From: Maritimibacter sp. REDSEA-S28_B5
Lineage (GTDB): Bacteria > Pseudomonadota > Alphaproteobacteria > Rhodobacterales > Rhodobacteraceae
Length of the DNA: 64,000 bases
Reading direction: 5' to 3'
Assembly (NCBI GenBank): GCA_001626765.1
Contig: LUOO01000045.1
Span: forward strand, 1 to 64,000
Shown: piece after piece, positions 24,628 through 33,252 of the stretch
Layout of the letters: each line of letters opens with the position of its first letter
How positions within the stretch are numbered: position 1 is the stretch's first letter
Notes under the pieces: generated by a model
The model's input: the letters and a program-made list of their open reading frames with translations, nothing else
Told to the model about the DNA's origin: nothing
Databases searched by the model: none
Translations under genes and position numbers: made by a program

Positions 24628-25791
24628 ATGAGCGATACACCTAAATCCGCCCCCGGACCCGGTCCCAAATCTGCACCCAAGAAGGGGCCGAAGTCTGGTC
24701 CGAAGCCCGCGGCCAAGCCTGCGGCATCGGCGTCGGAAGGCGACCGCATCGCCAAGGTGCTGGCGCGCGCGGGTGTCGCCTCGCGCCGGGACGCCGAGAA
24801 GATCATTGCCGAGGGCCGGGTGTCGGTGAACGGCAAGGTGATCGACAGTCCGGCGCTCAACGTGACGGGTCGGGACAAGGTCGAGGTGGACGGCGCGCCT
24901 CTCGCTGCCGCCGAACCGGCGCGGCTGTGGCTCTATCACAAGCCCCTTGGCCTCGTGACCTCGGCCCGCGACGAGAAGGGGCGCGAGACTGTCTTTGACA
25001 AGTTGCCCGAGGACATGCCGCGGGTGATGAGTGTCGGTCGGCTCGACCTGAACTCGGAGGGGCTCCTGCTTCTGACCAACGATGGCGAGGTGAAGCGCAA
25101 GCTGGAGCTGCCTTCGACCGGCTGGGTGCGCAAGTATCGCGTACGGGTGAACGGGCGTCCGGGCGATGACACGTTCGAACCGCTGCGGCGGGGCGTGACC
25201 GTCGAAGGCGAGACATTCCAGGGCATGAGCGTGACCATCGACCGGCAGCAGGGCGCGAACGCCTGGCTCACGGTGGGTTTGCGCGAGGGCAAGAACCGCG
25301 AAATCCGGCGGGCGATGGAGGCGGTCGGGCTGACCGTGAACCGGCTGATCCGGATATCCTACGGGCCGTTCCGTTTGGGCGAGTTGAAGCCCGGCGCGGT
25401 CGAAGAGGTCAAGGCACGGGTCTTGCGCGACCAGCTTGGGCTGGAGGCACCGCCGGAAGAGGCGCCGAAGCCAACGGTAGTGCGCAGCCGCAAACCCAGC
25501 GAACAGGGTCGCACGCGCAAGAACGCTTTGGCGGCCAAGGCCAGCGGGGCAAAGGGTGGCGGTTTCGCCGCGAAGCCCTCGGGCAAGCGGGCCGGTCCGG
25601 CACGCGACGGCGTGCCCGACGAGCGGGGCGGGAAGGGCCCGGGGCGGTCCTCGGGGAGCAAGCCCATTGACCGCGCGACGGGAAAGCCCGGCGGGACGTT
25701 CAACCGAAAACCCGGCGGTGGGCGCTCGCGTGGGAGCGCCGGGGAACGCACGGGCGGAAAGCCCGGGTCCAAGCCTGGCCCCAAGCGTTAA
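24628..25791 (+). CDS. rluB: 23S rRNA pseudouridine synthase, RluB/RsuA family
   Basis: A 387-aa protein: a Lys/Pro/Ala-rich leader (residues 1-36), an S4 RNA-binding domain (about 37-95, RIAKVLARAGVASRRDAEK), then the catalytic domain with SVGRLDLNSEGLLLLTNDG (about 133-151), whose Asp in GRLD is the catalytic residue. GKNREIRRAMEAVG is the second family motif. From residue 280 a long basic, Gly-rich disordered tail with many KPxG elements follows, common in alphaproteobacterial RluB-like proteins. It makes pseudouridine in 23S rRNA helix 80-90 region; position 2605 is inferred. Confidence 0.9.
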   Translation: MSDTPKSAPGPGPKSAPKKGPKSGPKPAAKPAASASEGDRIAKVLARAGVASRRDAEKIIAEGRVSVNGKVIDSPALNVTGRDKVEVDGAPLAAAEPARLWLYHKPLGLVTSARDEKGRETVFDKLPEDMPRVMSVGRLDLNSEGLLLLTNDGEVKRKLELPSTGWVRKYRVRVNGRPGDDTFEPLRRGVTVEGETFQGMSVTIDRQQGANAWLTVGLREGKNREIRRAMEAVGLTVNRLIRISYGPFRLGELKPGAVEEVKARVLRDQLGLEAPPEEAPKPTVVRSRKPSEQGRTRKNALAAKASGAKGGGFAAKPSGKRAGPARDGVPDERGGKGPGRSSGSKPIDRATGKPGGTFNRKPGGGRSRGSAGERTGGKPGSKPGPKR

Positions 25792-25849
25792 CGCAGCGCC
25801 CCGATCATCAGCGAAATCCGGCTTTGCGGACAAGTTCTGTCCCTTGCCC

Positions 25850-25877
25850 TTTGCGCCCCGGCGCATCCCGCCTATAT
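25850..25877 (+). promoter_or_regulatory. Possible RpoH- or sigma-70-type promoter before the XpaC-TelA cluster
   Basis: TTTG (25850-25853), 17 bp and CCTATAT (25871-25877) resemble the Rhodobacter RpoH pattern CTTG-N17-CYTATNT. The overlapping TTGCGC-N16-TATATC could equally be read by a housekeeping sigma. It is the only good -10 in the gap after rluB. Confidence 0.4.
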
Positions 25878-25917
25878 CTTTCCAAAGACAGCACTTAGGT
25901 CGCAAAGGGGGTGCCGC

Positions 25918-26001
25918 TTGTCCGGATCTGCGTTGCAGCGTCTGAGCTATTTCCTGCTCGTCGCGCTCATACTCTATGTCGCGATCACGGGGGGCGGCTG
26001 A
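25918..26001 (+). CDS. 27-aa membrane peptide coupled to xpaC
   Basis: TTG at 25918 follows AGGGGG with 6-bp spacing and opens SGSALQRLSYFLLVALILYV, essentially one hydrophobic span, ending ITGGG-TGA. The TGA overlaps the next ATG (TGATG), the hallmark of translational coupling. Such a tiny peptide could be a leader for XpaC or a real subunit. The non-ATG start and small size keep confidence moderate. Confidence 0.45.
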   Translation: MSGSALQRLSYFLLVALILYVAITGGG

Positions 26002-26888
26002 TGGCCGAACGCTTCGGAGGCAAATACTCGCCTGACGGCGGCGTCCCCGTCACGAACCACCCGCAACGCAATGCCTTCGACGGAAAGGTGCGTGCACGTG
26101 CGGGCGGGCGGGTGAATTTCCTGTTCGTGGCGCCCCTGCCCCTCGCCATTTCCGCGTTCTTTCTGGACCCTGCGGGACTGGCGCTCCGGCTCGTGGCTTT
26201 CGGCACGCTCATTCTCGCGGCCTGGCTCACCCGCGAAGGCGTCGCGGCGCAAGAGGCCTATGATGCGCGCAAGATCGCGCGCCGTCCCGCCTTTCCCCGC
26301 AAGATCGCCGGCAGCCTGCTGACCGGGGCCGGGCTGGGGCTGGCCGGACTCGCCTCGGGTCCCGTGAACGCGGTGATCTTCGCCGTGCTGGGCGTCGGTT
26401 TGCATTTCATGGCTTTCGGCCCCGATCCGATGCGGTCGAAAGGCATGGAGGGTGTGGACGAGTTCCAGACGGATCGCGTGGCCCGCGCCGTGGGCGAAGC
26501 CGAAAAGTTGCTTGCTGCGATGAAGGATGCGGTCATGCGCGCCCGCGACCGGCAGGCCGAGGCCCGCGTGGACAGTTTCCTCGTCACGGCGCGCGCCATG
26601 TTCCGCACCATCGAGGACGATCCGCGCGACCTGTCGGCGGCGCGCAAGTATCTGACCGTCTATTTGATGGGCGCACGGGACGCGACGGCCAAGTTCGCCG
26701 ACGTCTACGCAAGGTCGCGCGACCAGAAGGCCAAGTCGGATTACTTCGCGCTGCTCGACGACCTGGAACGCGGGTTCACGGCGCGGACGCAGAAGATGCT
26801 GACGGCCGATCAGGACGATCTCAACGTCGAGATCGAGGTGCTGCGGGAACGGCTCGCCCGCGAGGGCGTTGTGGCAGGACGCGGGTAA
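26001..26888 (+). CDS. XpaC-like 5-bromo-4-chloroindolyl phosphate hydrolysis family protein
   Basis: A 295-aa membrane-associated protein that in many bacteria is encoded next to TelA. Two to four hydrophobic segments lie at about 32-75 and 93-135 (FLFVAPLPLAISAFFL, LLTGAGLGLAGLASG). From residue 150 to the end it is a long charged helical region (RVARAVGEAEKLLAAMKDAV onward), typical of XpaC. The true start is the ATG overlapping the upstream 27-aa stop. First large gene of the stress cluster; biochemical role unknown, and the historical name refers only to a plate phenotype. Confidence 0.8.
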   Translation: MAERFGGKYSPDGGVPVTNHPQRNAFDGKVRARAGGRVNFLFVAPLPLAISAFFLDPAGLALRLVAFGTLILAAWLTREGVAAQEAYDARKIARRPAFPRKIAGSLLTGAGLGLAGLASGPVNAVIFAVLGVGLHFMAFGPDPMRSKGMEGVDEFQTDRVARAVGEAEKLLAAMKDAVMRARDRQAEARVDSFLVTARAMFRTIEDDPRDLSAARKYLTVYLMGARDATAKFADVYARSRDQKAKSDYFALLDDLERGFTARTQKMLTADQDDLNVEIEVLRERLAREGVVAGRG

Positions 26889-26924
26889 ATTGCGTCCTTT
26901 AGGGGACAGGACAGGGGACAGGAC

Positions 26925-28109
26925 ATGGACGATAAGACATTGAAGACGGCAGCCGTGAAGACCGCCGAAGTGGACGAGGTGACCGCCGTCGTCCTGCGCG
27001 AACCCTCGACCGAGCTTGTGCCACTGGAACGGGCGGACGCGACGCAGGGCGCCGAGATCCGCAAGCGGATGGACGAGATCGACGTGACGAACAGCCAGTC
27101 GATCATCGAGTTCGGGTCCTCGGCGCAGGCGGAATTGCAGACCATCAGCCAGGAAATGCTGACCGGCGTGCGCAACAAGGACGTGGGTCCTGCGGGCGAC
27201 AGCCTGCGCGACATCGTCACCGCCATCCGCGGCTTTTCGGTCAGCGAGCTCGACATGCGCCGCAGCCGGTCATTCTGGGAAAAGATCACCGGCAAGATGG
27301 CCCCCGCCGCGAAATTTGCCGCGCGCTACGAAGAGGTGCAGGGCCAGATCGACCGGGTGACCGACAACCTTTTGCGTCACGAGCACACGCTGCTCAAGGA
27401 CATCAAGTCGCTCGATATCCTCTATGACAAAACGCTCGCCTTCTACGACGAGCTTGCCCTCTACATCGCGGCGGGCGAGGCCAAGATCGCGGACCTCGAC
27501 GCCACCACAATCCCGGCCAAGCAGGCCGAGGTGGACGCCGCGCCCGAGGAAGAGGGCATCAAGAAGGCGCAGGAGCTGCGCGACCTGCGCGCGGCCCGCG
27601 ACGATCTGGAACGGCGGGTCCATGACCTCAAGCTCACACGTCAGGTGACGATGCAGTCCCTGCCCTCGATCCGGCTCGTGCAGGAGAACGACAAGTCGCT
27701 GGTGACCAAGATCAACTCGACCCTCGTGAACACCGTACCGCTGTGGGAGACGCAACTGGCGCAGGCGGTGACGATCCAGCGGTCGGCCGAAGCCGCCGGC
27801 GCTGTGAAGGAGGCCAACGACCTGACCAACGAGCTTCTGACCTCGAACGCCAAGAACCTGCGCGAGGCGAATGCAGTGGTGCGCCAGGAAATGGAACGCG
27901 GCGTGTTCGATATCGAGGCGATCAAGACCGCGAATGCCGATCTGATCGCCACGATTCAGGAAAGTCTTGCGATCGCCGACGAAGGCAAGGCGAAACGGGC
28001 GGCCGCTGAGCAGGAATTGGTCAAAATGGAAGGCGAATTAAAAGAGACTCTTGCCGCCGCCAAGGCACGTGATACCGCTTCGGGAGCGAACATCGGGAGC
28101 GCCGTTTAA
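26925..28109 (+). CDS. telA: Toxic anion resistance protein TelA family
   Basis: A 394-aa cytoplasmic, mostly helical protein of the TelA/KlaA family associated with tellurite and membrane stress. GDSLRDIVTAIRGFSVSEL and WEKITGK (about 87-125) are family hallmarks, followed by long coiled-coil segments with RHEHTLLKDIKSLDILYDKTLAFYDEL and LPSIRLVQENDKSLVTKIN. It starts after a GGGGACAGGACAGGGGACAGG tract. It forms a tight run with xpaC (36 bp) and the DUF2927 gene (2 bp). True tellurite resistance is not implied; the family is widespread in tellurite-sensitive bacteria. Confidence 0.9.
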   Translation: MDDKTLKTAAVKTAEVDEVTAVVLREPSTELVPLERADATQGAEIRKRMDEIDVTNSQSIIEFGSSAQAELQTISQEMLTGVRNKDVGPAGDSLRDIVTAIRGFSVSELDMRRSRSFWEKITGKMAPAAKFAARYEEVQGQIDRVTDNLLRHEHTLLKDIKSLDILYDKTLAFYDELALYIAAGEAKIADLDATTIPAKQAEVDAAPEEEGIKKAQELRDLRAARDDLERRVHDLKLTRQVTMQSLPSIRLVQENDKSLVTKINSTLVNTVPLWETQLAQAVTIQRSAEAAGAVKEANDLTNELLTSNAKNLREANAVVRQEMERGVFDIEAIKTANADLIATIQESLAIADEGKAKRAAAEQELVKMEGELKETLAAAKARDTASGANIGSAV

Positions 28110-28111
28110 CC

Positions 28112-29056
28112 TTGAAGACCAATCTCGCCATGGCCCCGGCCCTCATCGGGGCCCTCATGTTGTCGGCCTGTGACATGGCAGGGCGCGGCGCCGTGCTGAC
28201 ATCGCCCGTGCCCGTTGACCGTCCCGAAGTGGCCATGGCCGTGCCGCCCGCCGGGGCCCTGTCACCGGAACTGGTCGATTACTACGGGCGGCTTCAGAAC
28301 GGGCTCTTGCAGCAGGGTCTGCTGCGCACCGATGGCGGCGGGCCGGATGCGCCATTCACGCAGCGCGACGTGGTGCGCAATTTCCTGCGCATCGCCTTTT
28401 ACGAGGAATACACTGACGCGGGCGGGCGCCTCGTCGCGCGCGAGGCGGCGAGTCGGATGCACCGCTGGGACAAGCCGGTGCGGCTGACCATCGAGTTCGG
28501 CGACAGCATGTCCGCGCGCGACAAGTCCAAGGACACCGCGATCCTCAACAGCTTTGCCCAGCGGCTCGCGCGGGTCTCGGGCCACCCGATCTCGACCGGG
28601 CGCAACGGGAATTTCCACGTCTTCGTGGTCAGTGAGAACGAACGCCGCGCGCTCGAGCCGCGCCTGCGCCAGATCATGCCCAACATCTCGCGCACCGCAT
28701 TGAATACCGTGATCAACCTGCCCGAATCGACCTATTGCCTCGCCTTCGCGACGGATCCGGAACAGGACGGCACCTACGATCAGGCGATCGCGATCATCCG
28801 CGCCGAACACCCGGACCTCTTGCGGGCCTCCTGCATCCACGAGGAGGTTACGCAAGGTCTGGGCCTGTCCAACGACTTCCCGCTCGCGCGCCCGTCGATT
28901 TTCAACGACGACGAGGAATTCGGTTTCCTGACCGGACATGACGAGATCCTGCTCAAGATGCTCTATGACCGGCGGTTGCGTCCGGGGATGACGGAAGGCG
29001 AAGCACGGCCTATCGTGGAGCGGATCGCAGCCGAATTGATGGGGGGCGAGGCCTGA
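28112..29056 (+). CDS. DUF2927 lipoprotein with HExx-type motif
   Basis: A 314-aa putative lipoprotein. MKTNLAMAPALIGALMLSAC is a short signal peptide with lipobox LSAC; the Lys-containing leader favours the TTG start at 28112, two bases after the telA stop. The DUF2927 domain covers about 85-290 and contains CIHEEVTQGLGLSNDF (His about residue 243), resembling a gluzincin HE motif, and DDEEFGFLTGHDEILLKMLYD. A periplasmic metalloprotease-like role is inferred but not shown. Its place between TelA and SPFH genes suggests envelope function. Confidence 0.8.
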   Translation: MKTNLAMAPALIGALMLSACDMAGRGAVLTSPVPVDRPEVAMAVPPAGALSPELVDYYGRLQNGLLQQGLLRTDGGGPDAPFTQRDVVRNFLRIAFYEEYTDAGGRLVAREAASRMHRWDKPVRLTIEFGDSMSARDKSKDTAILNSFAQRLARVSGHPISTGRNGNFHVFVVSENERRALEPRLRQIMPNISRTALNTVINLPESTYCLAFATDPEQDGTYDQAIAIIRAEHPDLLRASCIHEEVTQGLGLSNDFPLARPSIFNDDEEFGFLTGHDEILLKMLYDRRLRPGMTEGEARPIVERIAAELMGGEA

Positions 29057-29093
29057 GGGTCGCCTCCCCGATGGGACATTCCTGGAGGGACAC

Positions 29094-30215
29094 ATGGGCA
29101 TTCTCGATTTCCTGAGCGGGCAATTCATCGACGTCATTCACTGGACGGACGACACCCGCGACACGATGGTCTGGCGTTTCGAACGCCACGGGCATGAAAT
29201 CAAATATGGCGCCAAGCTCACGGTGCGCGAAGGACAGGCGGCGGTCTTTGTCCACGAGGGGCAGCTGGCCGATGTGTTCACGCCGGGCATGTATATGCTC
29301 GAGACGAACAACATGCCGATCCTCACGACTCTTCAGCATTGGGACCACGGCTTCAAATCGCCCTTCAAGTCCGAGATCTATTTCGTCAACACGACCCGGT
29401 TTACCGACCTCAAATGGGGCACGAAGAACCCGATCATGTGCCGCGATCCCGAGTTCGGCCCGGTGCGCCTGCGCGCCTTCGGCACCTATGCGACGCGGGT
29501 GGCCGATCCGGGCAAATTTTTGCTCGAAATCGTGGGCACGGACGGCGAGTTCACGGCCGACGAGATCAGCTTCCAGATCCGCAACGTGATCGTGCAGAGC
29601 TTTTCGCGCATCATCGCGGGATCGGGTATTCCAGTGCTCGACATGGCGGCGAACACCGACGAGCTGGGCAAGATGGTCGCCGCCGAGCTGACCAAGGTCG
29701 TGGCCGACTACGGCCTGTCGATCCCCGAGTTCTACATCGAGAACATCTCGCTCCCTCCTGCCGTGGAAGAGGCGCTCGACAAGCGCACCTCGCGCGGGCT
29801 GGCGGGCAACCTCGACGAGCACATGAAGTGGTCGACCGCCGAAGCGCTGTCCAAGGGCGGTGCGATGTCCGAGGGCATGGGCGCCGGGCTCGGCATGGGG
29901 ATGGGCATGGCGATGGGGGGAGCTGCGCGCGCAGGCGGCGTGGCTGGTCCTTGGGGCGCGGCCCCTGCCGGGACCGGAATGGCCCCGCCTTCCCCGCCGC
30001 CGCCACCCACGGAAAAGGTCTGGCATATCGCGGTGAACGGCGCGACGCAGGGTCCGTTCTCGCGCGCCACAATGGGGCAGAAGGCCGGCGCCGGGGAAGT
30101 CACGCGCGAGACGCTGGTCTGGACCGCCGGTCAGGATGGCTGGGTCAAGGCCGAGGACACCGATCTTGCCACCCTCTTCACCGTGATGCCGCCACCCCCG
30201 CCGCCCGGCGTCTGA
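29094..30215 (+). CDS. SPFH-domain protein with C-terminal GYF_2 domain
   Basis: A 373-aa protein related to the YdjI/virion-core SPFH family. The N-terminal MGILDFLSGQFIDVIHW is characteristic, and the SPFH (band-7-like) domain spans about 20-230. A Met/Gly-rich linker (about 255-300, GAGLGMGMGMAMGG) and a Pro-rich stretch lead to a GYF_2 domain (about 308-365) with VWHIAVNGATQGPFSRATMG. SPFH proteins make membrane scaffolds; GYF_2 domains bind proline-rich or membrane partners. It is co-directional with telA and followed by the zinc-ribbon gene after an inserted pair. Confidence 0.85.
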   Translation: MGILDFLSGQFIDVIHWTDDTRDTMVWRFERHGHEIKYGAKLTVREGQAAVFVHEGQLADVFTPGMYMLETNNMPILTTLQHWDHGFKSPFKSEIYFVNTTRFTDLKWGTKNPIMCRDPEFGPVRLRAFGTYATRVADPGKFLLEIVGTDGEFTADEISFQIRNVIVQSFSRIIAGSGIPVLDMAANTDELGKMVAAELTKVVADYGLSIPEFYIENISLPPAVEEALDKRTSRGLAGNLDEHMKWSTAEALSKGGAMSEGMGAGLGMGMGMAMGGAARAGGVAGPWGAAPAGTGMAPPSPPPPPTEKVWHIAVNGATQGPFSRATMGQKAGAGEVTRETLVWTAGQDGWVKAEDTDLATLFTVMPPPPPPGV

Positions 30216-30269
30216 CGGTGCGCAATATTGCGCACCCTGCACGCCGTAGGGTGCGCATTCACTGCGTAG

Positions 30270-30797
30270 CTATCGCAAACCGCTCAACATCATGGTCTCG
30301 CGGCAGGCGTCGGGCGGAAACTCGACGTTGTCATCCCGCACCGCCGGAAAGGGACGCGACGGCTCAACCTGGCTTTCCCAGACCCATTCGCCATTGAGGC
30401 ACAGATCCTGCGCCTGATTGCCGATGTTGAACCCGAAGCCGGGGGTCCCGCAATCCTCGCCCAGACCGTTCATGTTCCAGGCCTGCGGCATCTGCGCGGC
30501 ATCGGAATAGACCACGAACTGCGACGGTTCGGGCAGAAAGGTCACGGTCCACGAGGTTTCCTCGGTCAGCATTCCCAAGGCCCAGCGCCCGATCGGTTTC
30601 TTGCCCTCGTAGCCCTCGATGGCAAAGCAGGTGAGGTCGCCTTCATAGACCACGTCCGCCCCCGCGAGGCTCTCGTCAAAGGACATGACCCCGCGCAGCG
30701 AATACCCGCCCGCGCCCTGCCACTGGAACCGATAGGTGACATCCTCCGCCATCACGGGACCAGCGGTGCAGAAGAGTAGGAGGAAAGACCAGCGCAT
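30270..30797 (-). CDS. Secreted protein of unknown function
   Basis: A 175-aa protein with a Sec signal peptide MRWSFLLLFCTAGPVMA (cleavage after Ala 17). The mature chain opens EDVTYRFQWQGAGGYSLRG, a beta-rich pattern, and has four Cys (CFAIEG, CGTPG, CLNGE, CRET) that could form disulfides. The ATG at 30797 is preferred, as it starts the signal peptide. It is encoded opposite to the surrounding SPFH cluster, interrupting it. No family is recognised with confidence. Confidence 0.75.
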   Translation of the reverse strand: MRWSFLLLFCTAGPVMAEDVTYRFQWQGAGGYSLRGVMSFDESLAGADVVYEGDLTCFAIEGYEGKKPIGRWALGMLTEETSWTVTFLPEPSQFVVYSDAAQMPQAWNMNGLGEDCGTPGFGFNIGNQAQDLCLNGEWVWESQVEPSRPFPAVRDDNVEFPPDACRETMMLSGLR

Positions 30798-30924
30798 GGC
30801 GAACCCTCGCTCGAACACGCGCGCGATACAAGGCGGGGCTGTCACGCCTCCGGGTTCCGACCCGCGCCCGCCCGTGCTACCAACCTCGCGACACCCGCCC
30901 GACACCGGCAAACGGAGCCCCGAC

Positions 30925-31290
30925 TTGACCCGCATCACCCGCTCGCCCGATTGCGGCAATTCCCCCAAGAACCAGAAGGCTGAAGAGATAGCGCTCGCCC
31001 TCATGGGGCAGACGCGCCTCGACCCGGACCTCCTGTCCGAAGGCGCGAGTTGGGAAAAACCCGGTGGCGCGCTCGTGGGGCGCGCCGCGATCATGGCCGA
31101 GCTCGAAACGCCCGCGGATCACGAGTGGATCGAGGTGACCGAGGTCGTGACCCACGGCAAGGCGGGTTCGGTTTCGGGCCGGTTCAAACGCGCGGGAGAA
31201 AAGCCGAAACTCTTTTGCCATGTCATCCGTTTCACCTCGGCCTCGGCCAGGCAGATCGCCCAAATCGTGAGCTTCGACCATGCAGGATGA
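30925..31290 (+). CDS. NTF2/SnoaL-like small protein
   Basis: A 121-aa protein in the SnoaL/NTF2-like cone fold, judged from the pattern KAEEIALALMGQTRLDPDLLSEGASW followed by ADHEWIEVTEVVTHGKAGSV and FCHVIRFTSASA. The start is a TTG at 30925 with GGAG about 8 bp before it; longer upstream frames add non-family sequence. It overlaps the following zinc-ribbon gene by 11 bp, which suggests an operon. Function unknown; a small-molecule-binding role is possible. Confidence 0.65.
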   Translation: MTRITRSPDCGNSPKNQKAEEIALALMGQTRLDPDLLSEGASWEKPGGALVGRAAIMAELETPADHEWIEVTEVVTHGKAGSVSGRFKRAGEKPKLFCHVIRFTSASARQIAQIVSFDHAG

Positions 31291-32401
31291 ACCCAACCCC
31301 TTCGACGTCACCGCCCCGGTCGAGGAGCACCGTTTCCCCTGCGACCAATGCGGCGCGGACATGCGGTTCAACGCGAAGGCGGGCGAGTTGGTCTGCGACC
31401 ACTGCGGGAACGTGATCAAGATCGAAGGCCACGGCGGCGAAGTCCCCGCGATCCGCGAGCTTGACTTCAAGGCGGCGCTCGAGGCCCGCCTGCCCGAGGC
31501 CGAGATCGAGGAAACCCGGATCGCCAAATGCACCAACTGCGGCGCGCAGGTGGAGTTCGACGCCGACACCCATGCCAGAGAATGTCCGTTCTGCGCCACC
31601 CCCCTCGTCACCGACACCGGCTTGCATCGACAGATCAAGCCCAGGGCGGTCCTGCCCTTCGGCATCCCGGAACGCGCTGCTCACGATGCGATGAACAAGT
31701 GGCTGGGCCGGCTCTGGTTCGCGCCCAACGGCTTGCAGGAATACGCGCGCAAGGGACGCAAGATGGACGGCATTTACGTGCCCTACTGGACCTATGACGC
31801 GGACACCAAGTCATCCTACACGGGCGAACACGGCACGGTCTACTACGTGACCCGCACCGTGATGCGCAACGGCAAGTCCGAGCAGGTGCGCGAACAACGG
31901 GTGCGCTGGCGCCCCGCCTCGGGCCGCGTCGCGCGGTTTTTTGACGATGTGCTCGTGCTCGCCTCGCGGTCGCTGCCCAAGACCTACACGGACGGCCTCG
32001 CGCCCTGGAACCTGTCCCATCTCGAACCCTACCGCCCCGAATACCTCGCGGGCTTCCGGGCCGAGGGCTACACCGTCGAACTGGCCGAAGGCTATGACGA
32101 GGCGCGGCGCTACATGGACGCGGTCATCCTGCGCGACGTGAAGTTCGACATCGGCGGCGACCGCCAGCGAGTGCATCAGGTGAACACCAGCGTCTCGGAC
32201 GTGACCTTCAAGCATATTCTCCTGCCGGTCTGGCTCGCCGCCTACAAGTATCGCGGCAAGACCTACCGCTTCGTCGTGAACGGCCAGTCCGGCAAGGTGC
32301 AGGGCGAACGCCCCTATTCGGCGTGGAAGATCACCTTCGCGGTCCTCGCAGGCCTTATCGTCGCGGCGGCGGCAGGCTATTTCTTCAGCCAGTATCAATA
32401 A
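31280..32401 (+). CDS. Double zinc-ribbon membrane protein (TFIIB-type zinc finger)
   Basis: A 373-aa protein with two zinc ribbons: CDQCGADMRF with VCDHCGNVIK (about 21-45) and KCTNCGAQVEF with ECPFCATPL (about 84-110). The middle (about 115-340) has many aromatics, including GIYVPYWTYDADTKSSY, a stretch typical of this group. One C-terminal transmembrane segment follows (about 345-368, ITFAVLAGLIVAAAAGYFF). Some homologues are mislabelled primosomal N' helicase; no helicase motif exists. It commonly accompanies TelA and SPFH genes, as here. Confidence 0.8.
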   Translation: MQDEPNPFDVTAPVEEHRFPCDQCGADMRFNAKAGELVCDHCGNVIKIEGHGGEVPAIRELDFKAALEARLPEAEIEETRIAKCTNCGAQVEFDADTHARECPFCATPLVTDTGLHRQIKPRAVLPFGIPERAAHDAMNKWLGRLWFAPNGLQEYARKGRKMDGIYVPYWTYDADTKSSYTGEHGTVYYVTRTVMRNGKSEQVREQRVRWRPASGRVARFFDDVLVLASRSLPKTYTDGLAPWNLSHLEPYRPEYLAGFRAEGYTVELAEGYDEARRYMDAVILRDVKFDIGGDRQRVHQVNTSVSDVTFKHILLPVWLAAYKYRGKTYRFVVNGQSGKVQGERPYSAWKITFAVLAGLIVAAAAGYFFSQYQ

Positions 32402-32410
32402 GGCCACCCG

Positions 32411-33082
32411 GTGACCGATTACGACACGCTCTTTTCGCTGCTCAAGGCCCGCCATTCCTGCCGGGCCTTCAAACCCGACCAAATCGCCCGCGCCGACATC
32501 GAGGCCATCCTGACCGCTGCCCAGCGGGTTCCCAGCTGGTGCAACGCCCAGCCGTGGCAGGTCCAGATCACCTCGGGTGCCTCCACGGAAGAACTGCGCG
32601 AGGGCATGGCCAAGGCCATTGCCGAGGGCCGCTCGGGCAGCGACCTTCCGTTTCCCACCGGCTACACCGGCGCGCACCGCGACCGCCGCCGCACCTGCGG
32701 CTGGCAGCTTTACGAAGCAGTCGGCGTGGAGAAGGGTGACCGCTCAGGGTCGGCCCGCGAGATGATGAAGAACTACAGCTTCTTCGGCGCGCCGCATGTG
32801 GCGATGATCTCGTCAGGGGCCGAGCTTGGGCCTTACGGCGCGCTCGACACCGGCGGCTTCATCACCGCATTCTGCCTCGCCGCACAGGCGCGCGGCATCG
32901 CCACCATCGCGCAGGCCGCTCCGGCGGGCTTCGCCCCCTTCCTGCACGACCACTTCAGTCTGGGCGACGACCGGCTCGCGCTCTGCGTGATCTCCTTCGG
33001 ATACGCGGACTCCGACCACCCCGCCAACAGCTTCCGCACAGAACGTGCGCCGCTTGAAGACTGGGCCAGCATCCTCGACTGA
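32411..33082 (+). CDS. Nitroreductase family protein
   Basis: A 223-aa FMN-dependent reductase. RHSCRAFKPDQI near residue 13-24 is the phosphate-binding Arg motif, AQRVPSWCNAQPW the FMN region, and CVISFGYADSDHPANSFRTER the C-terminal family motif. It starts with GTG at 32411, ten bases after the zinc-ribbon stop, so it may be co-transcribed. Substrate could be nitroaromatics, quinones or flavins and is unresolved. Confidence 0.85.
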   Translation: MTDYDTLFSLLKARHSCRAFKPDQIARADIEAILTAAQRVPSWCNAQPWQVQITSGASTEELREGMAKAIAEGRSGSDLPFPTGYTGAHRDRRRTCGWQLYEAVGVEKGDRSGSAREMMKNYSFFGAPHVAMISSGAELGPYGALDTGGFITAFCLAAQARGIATIAQAAPAGFAPFLHDHFSLGDDRLALCVISFGYADSDHPANSFRTERAPLEDWASILD

Positions 33083-33119
33083 CGGCACCGGCCCGACCGG
33101 GCCCGCAGCCTTCTGCAAT

Positions 33120-33170
33120 CCTTTCATCTTTCCCCCAATACGCCGGGGGTGTGGTGGCAGAGCCCCCACC
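33120..33170 (+). repeat. REP-like hairpin element, copy 1
   Basis: AATACGCCGGGGG followed by a hairpin GTGGTGGC (33151-33158), AGA, GCCCCCAC (33162-33169) with one mismatch. It shares GGCAGAGCC and the ATAC-CCGG lead with the copy at 35100-35160. It lies between nitroreductase and the PfkB gene. Confidence 0.5.
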
Positions 33171-33252
33171 TAAAGCGTGACGGCACCGATTGCGCGCCCC
33201 GCCCCCCTCGGCTAAACGGACATGTGACCGCTAACATGAACCGGAGAAGCCC

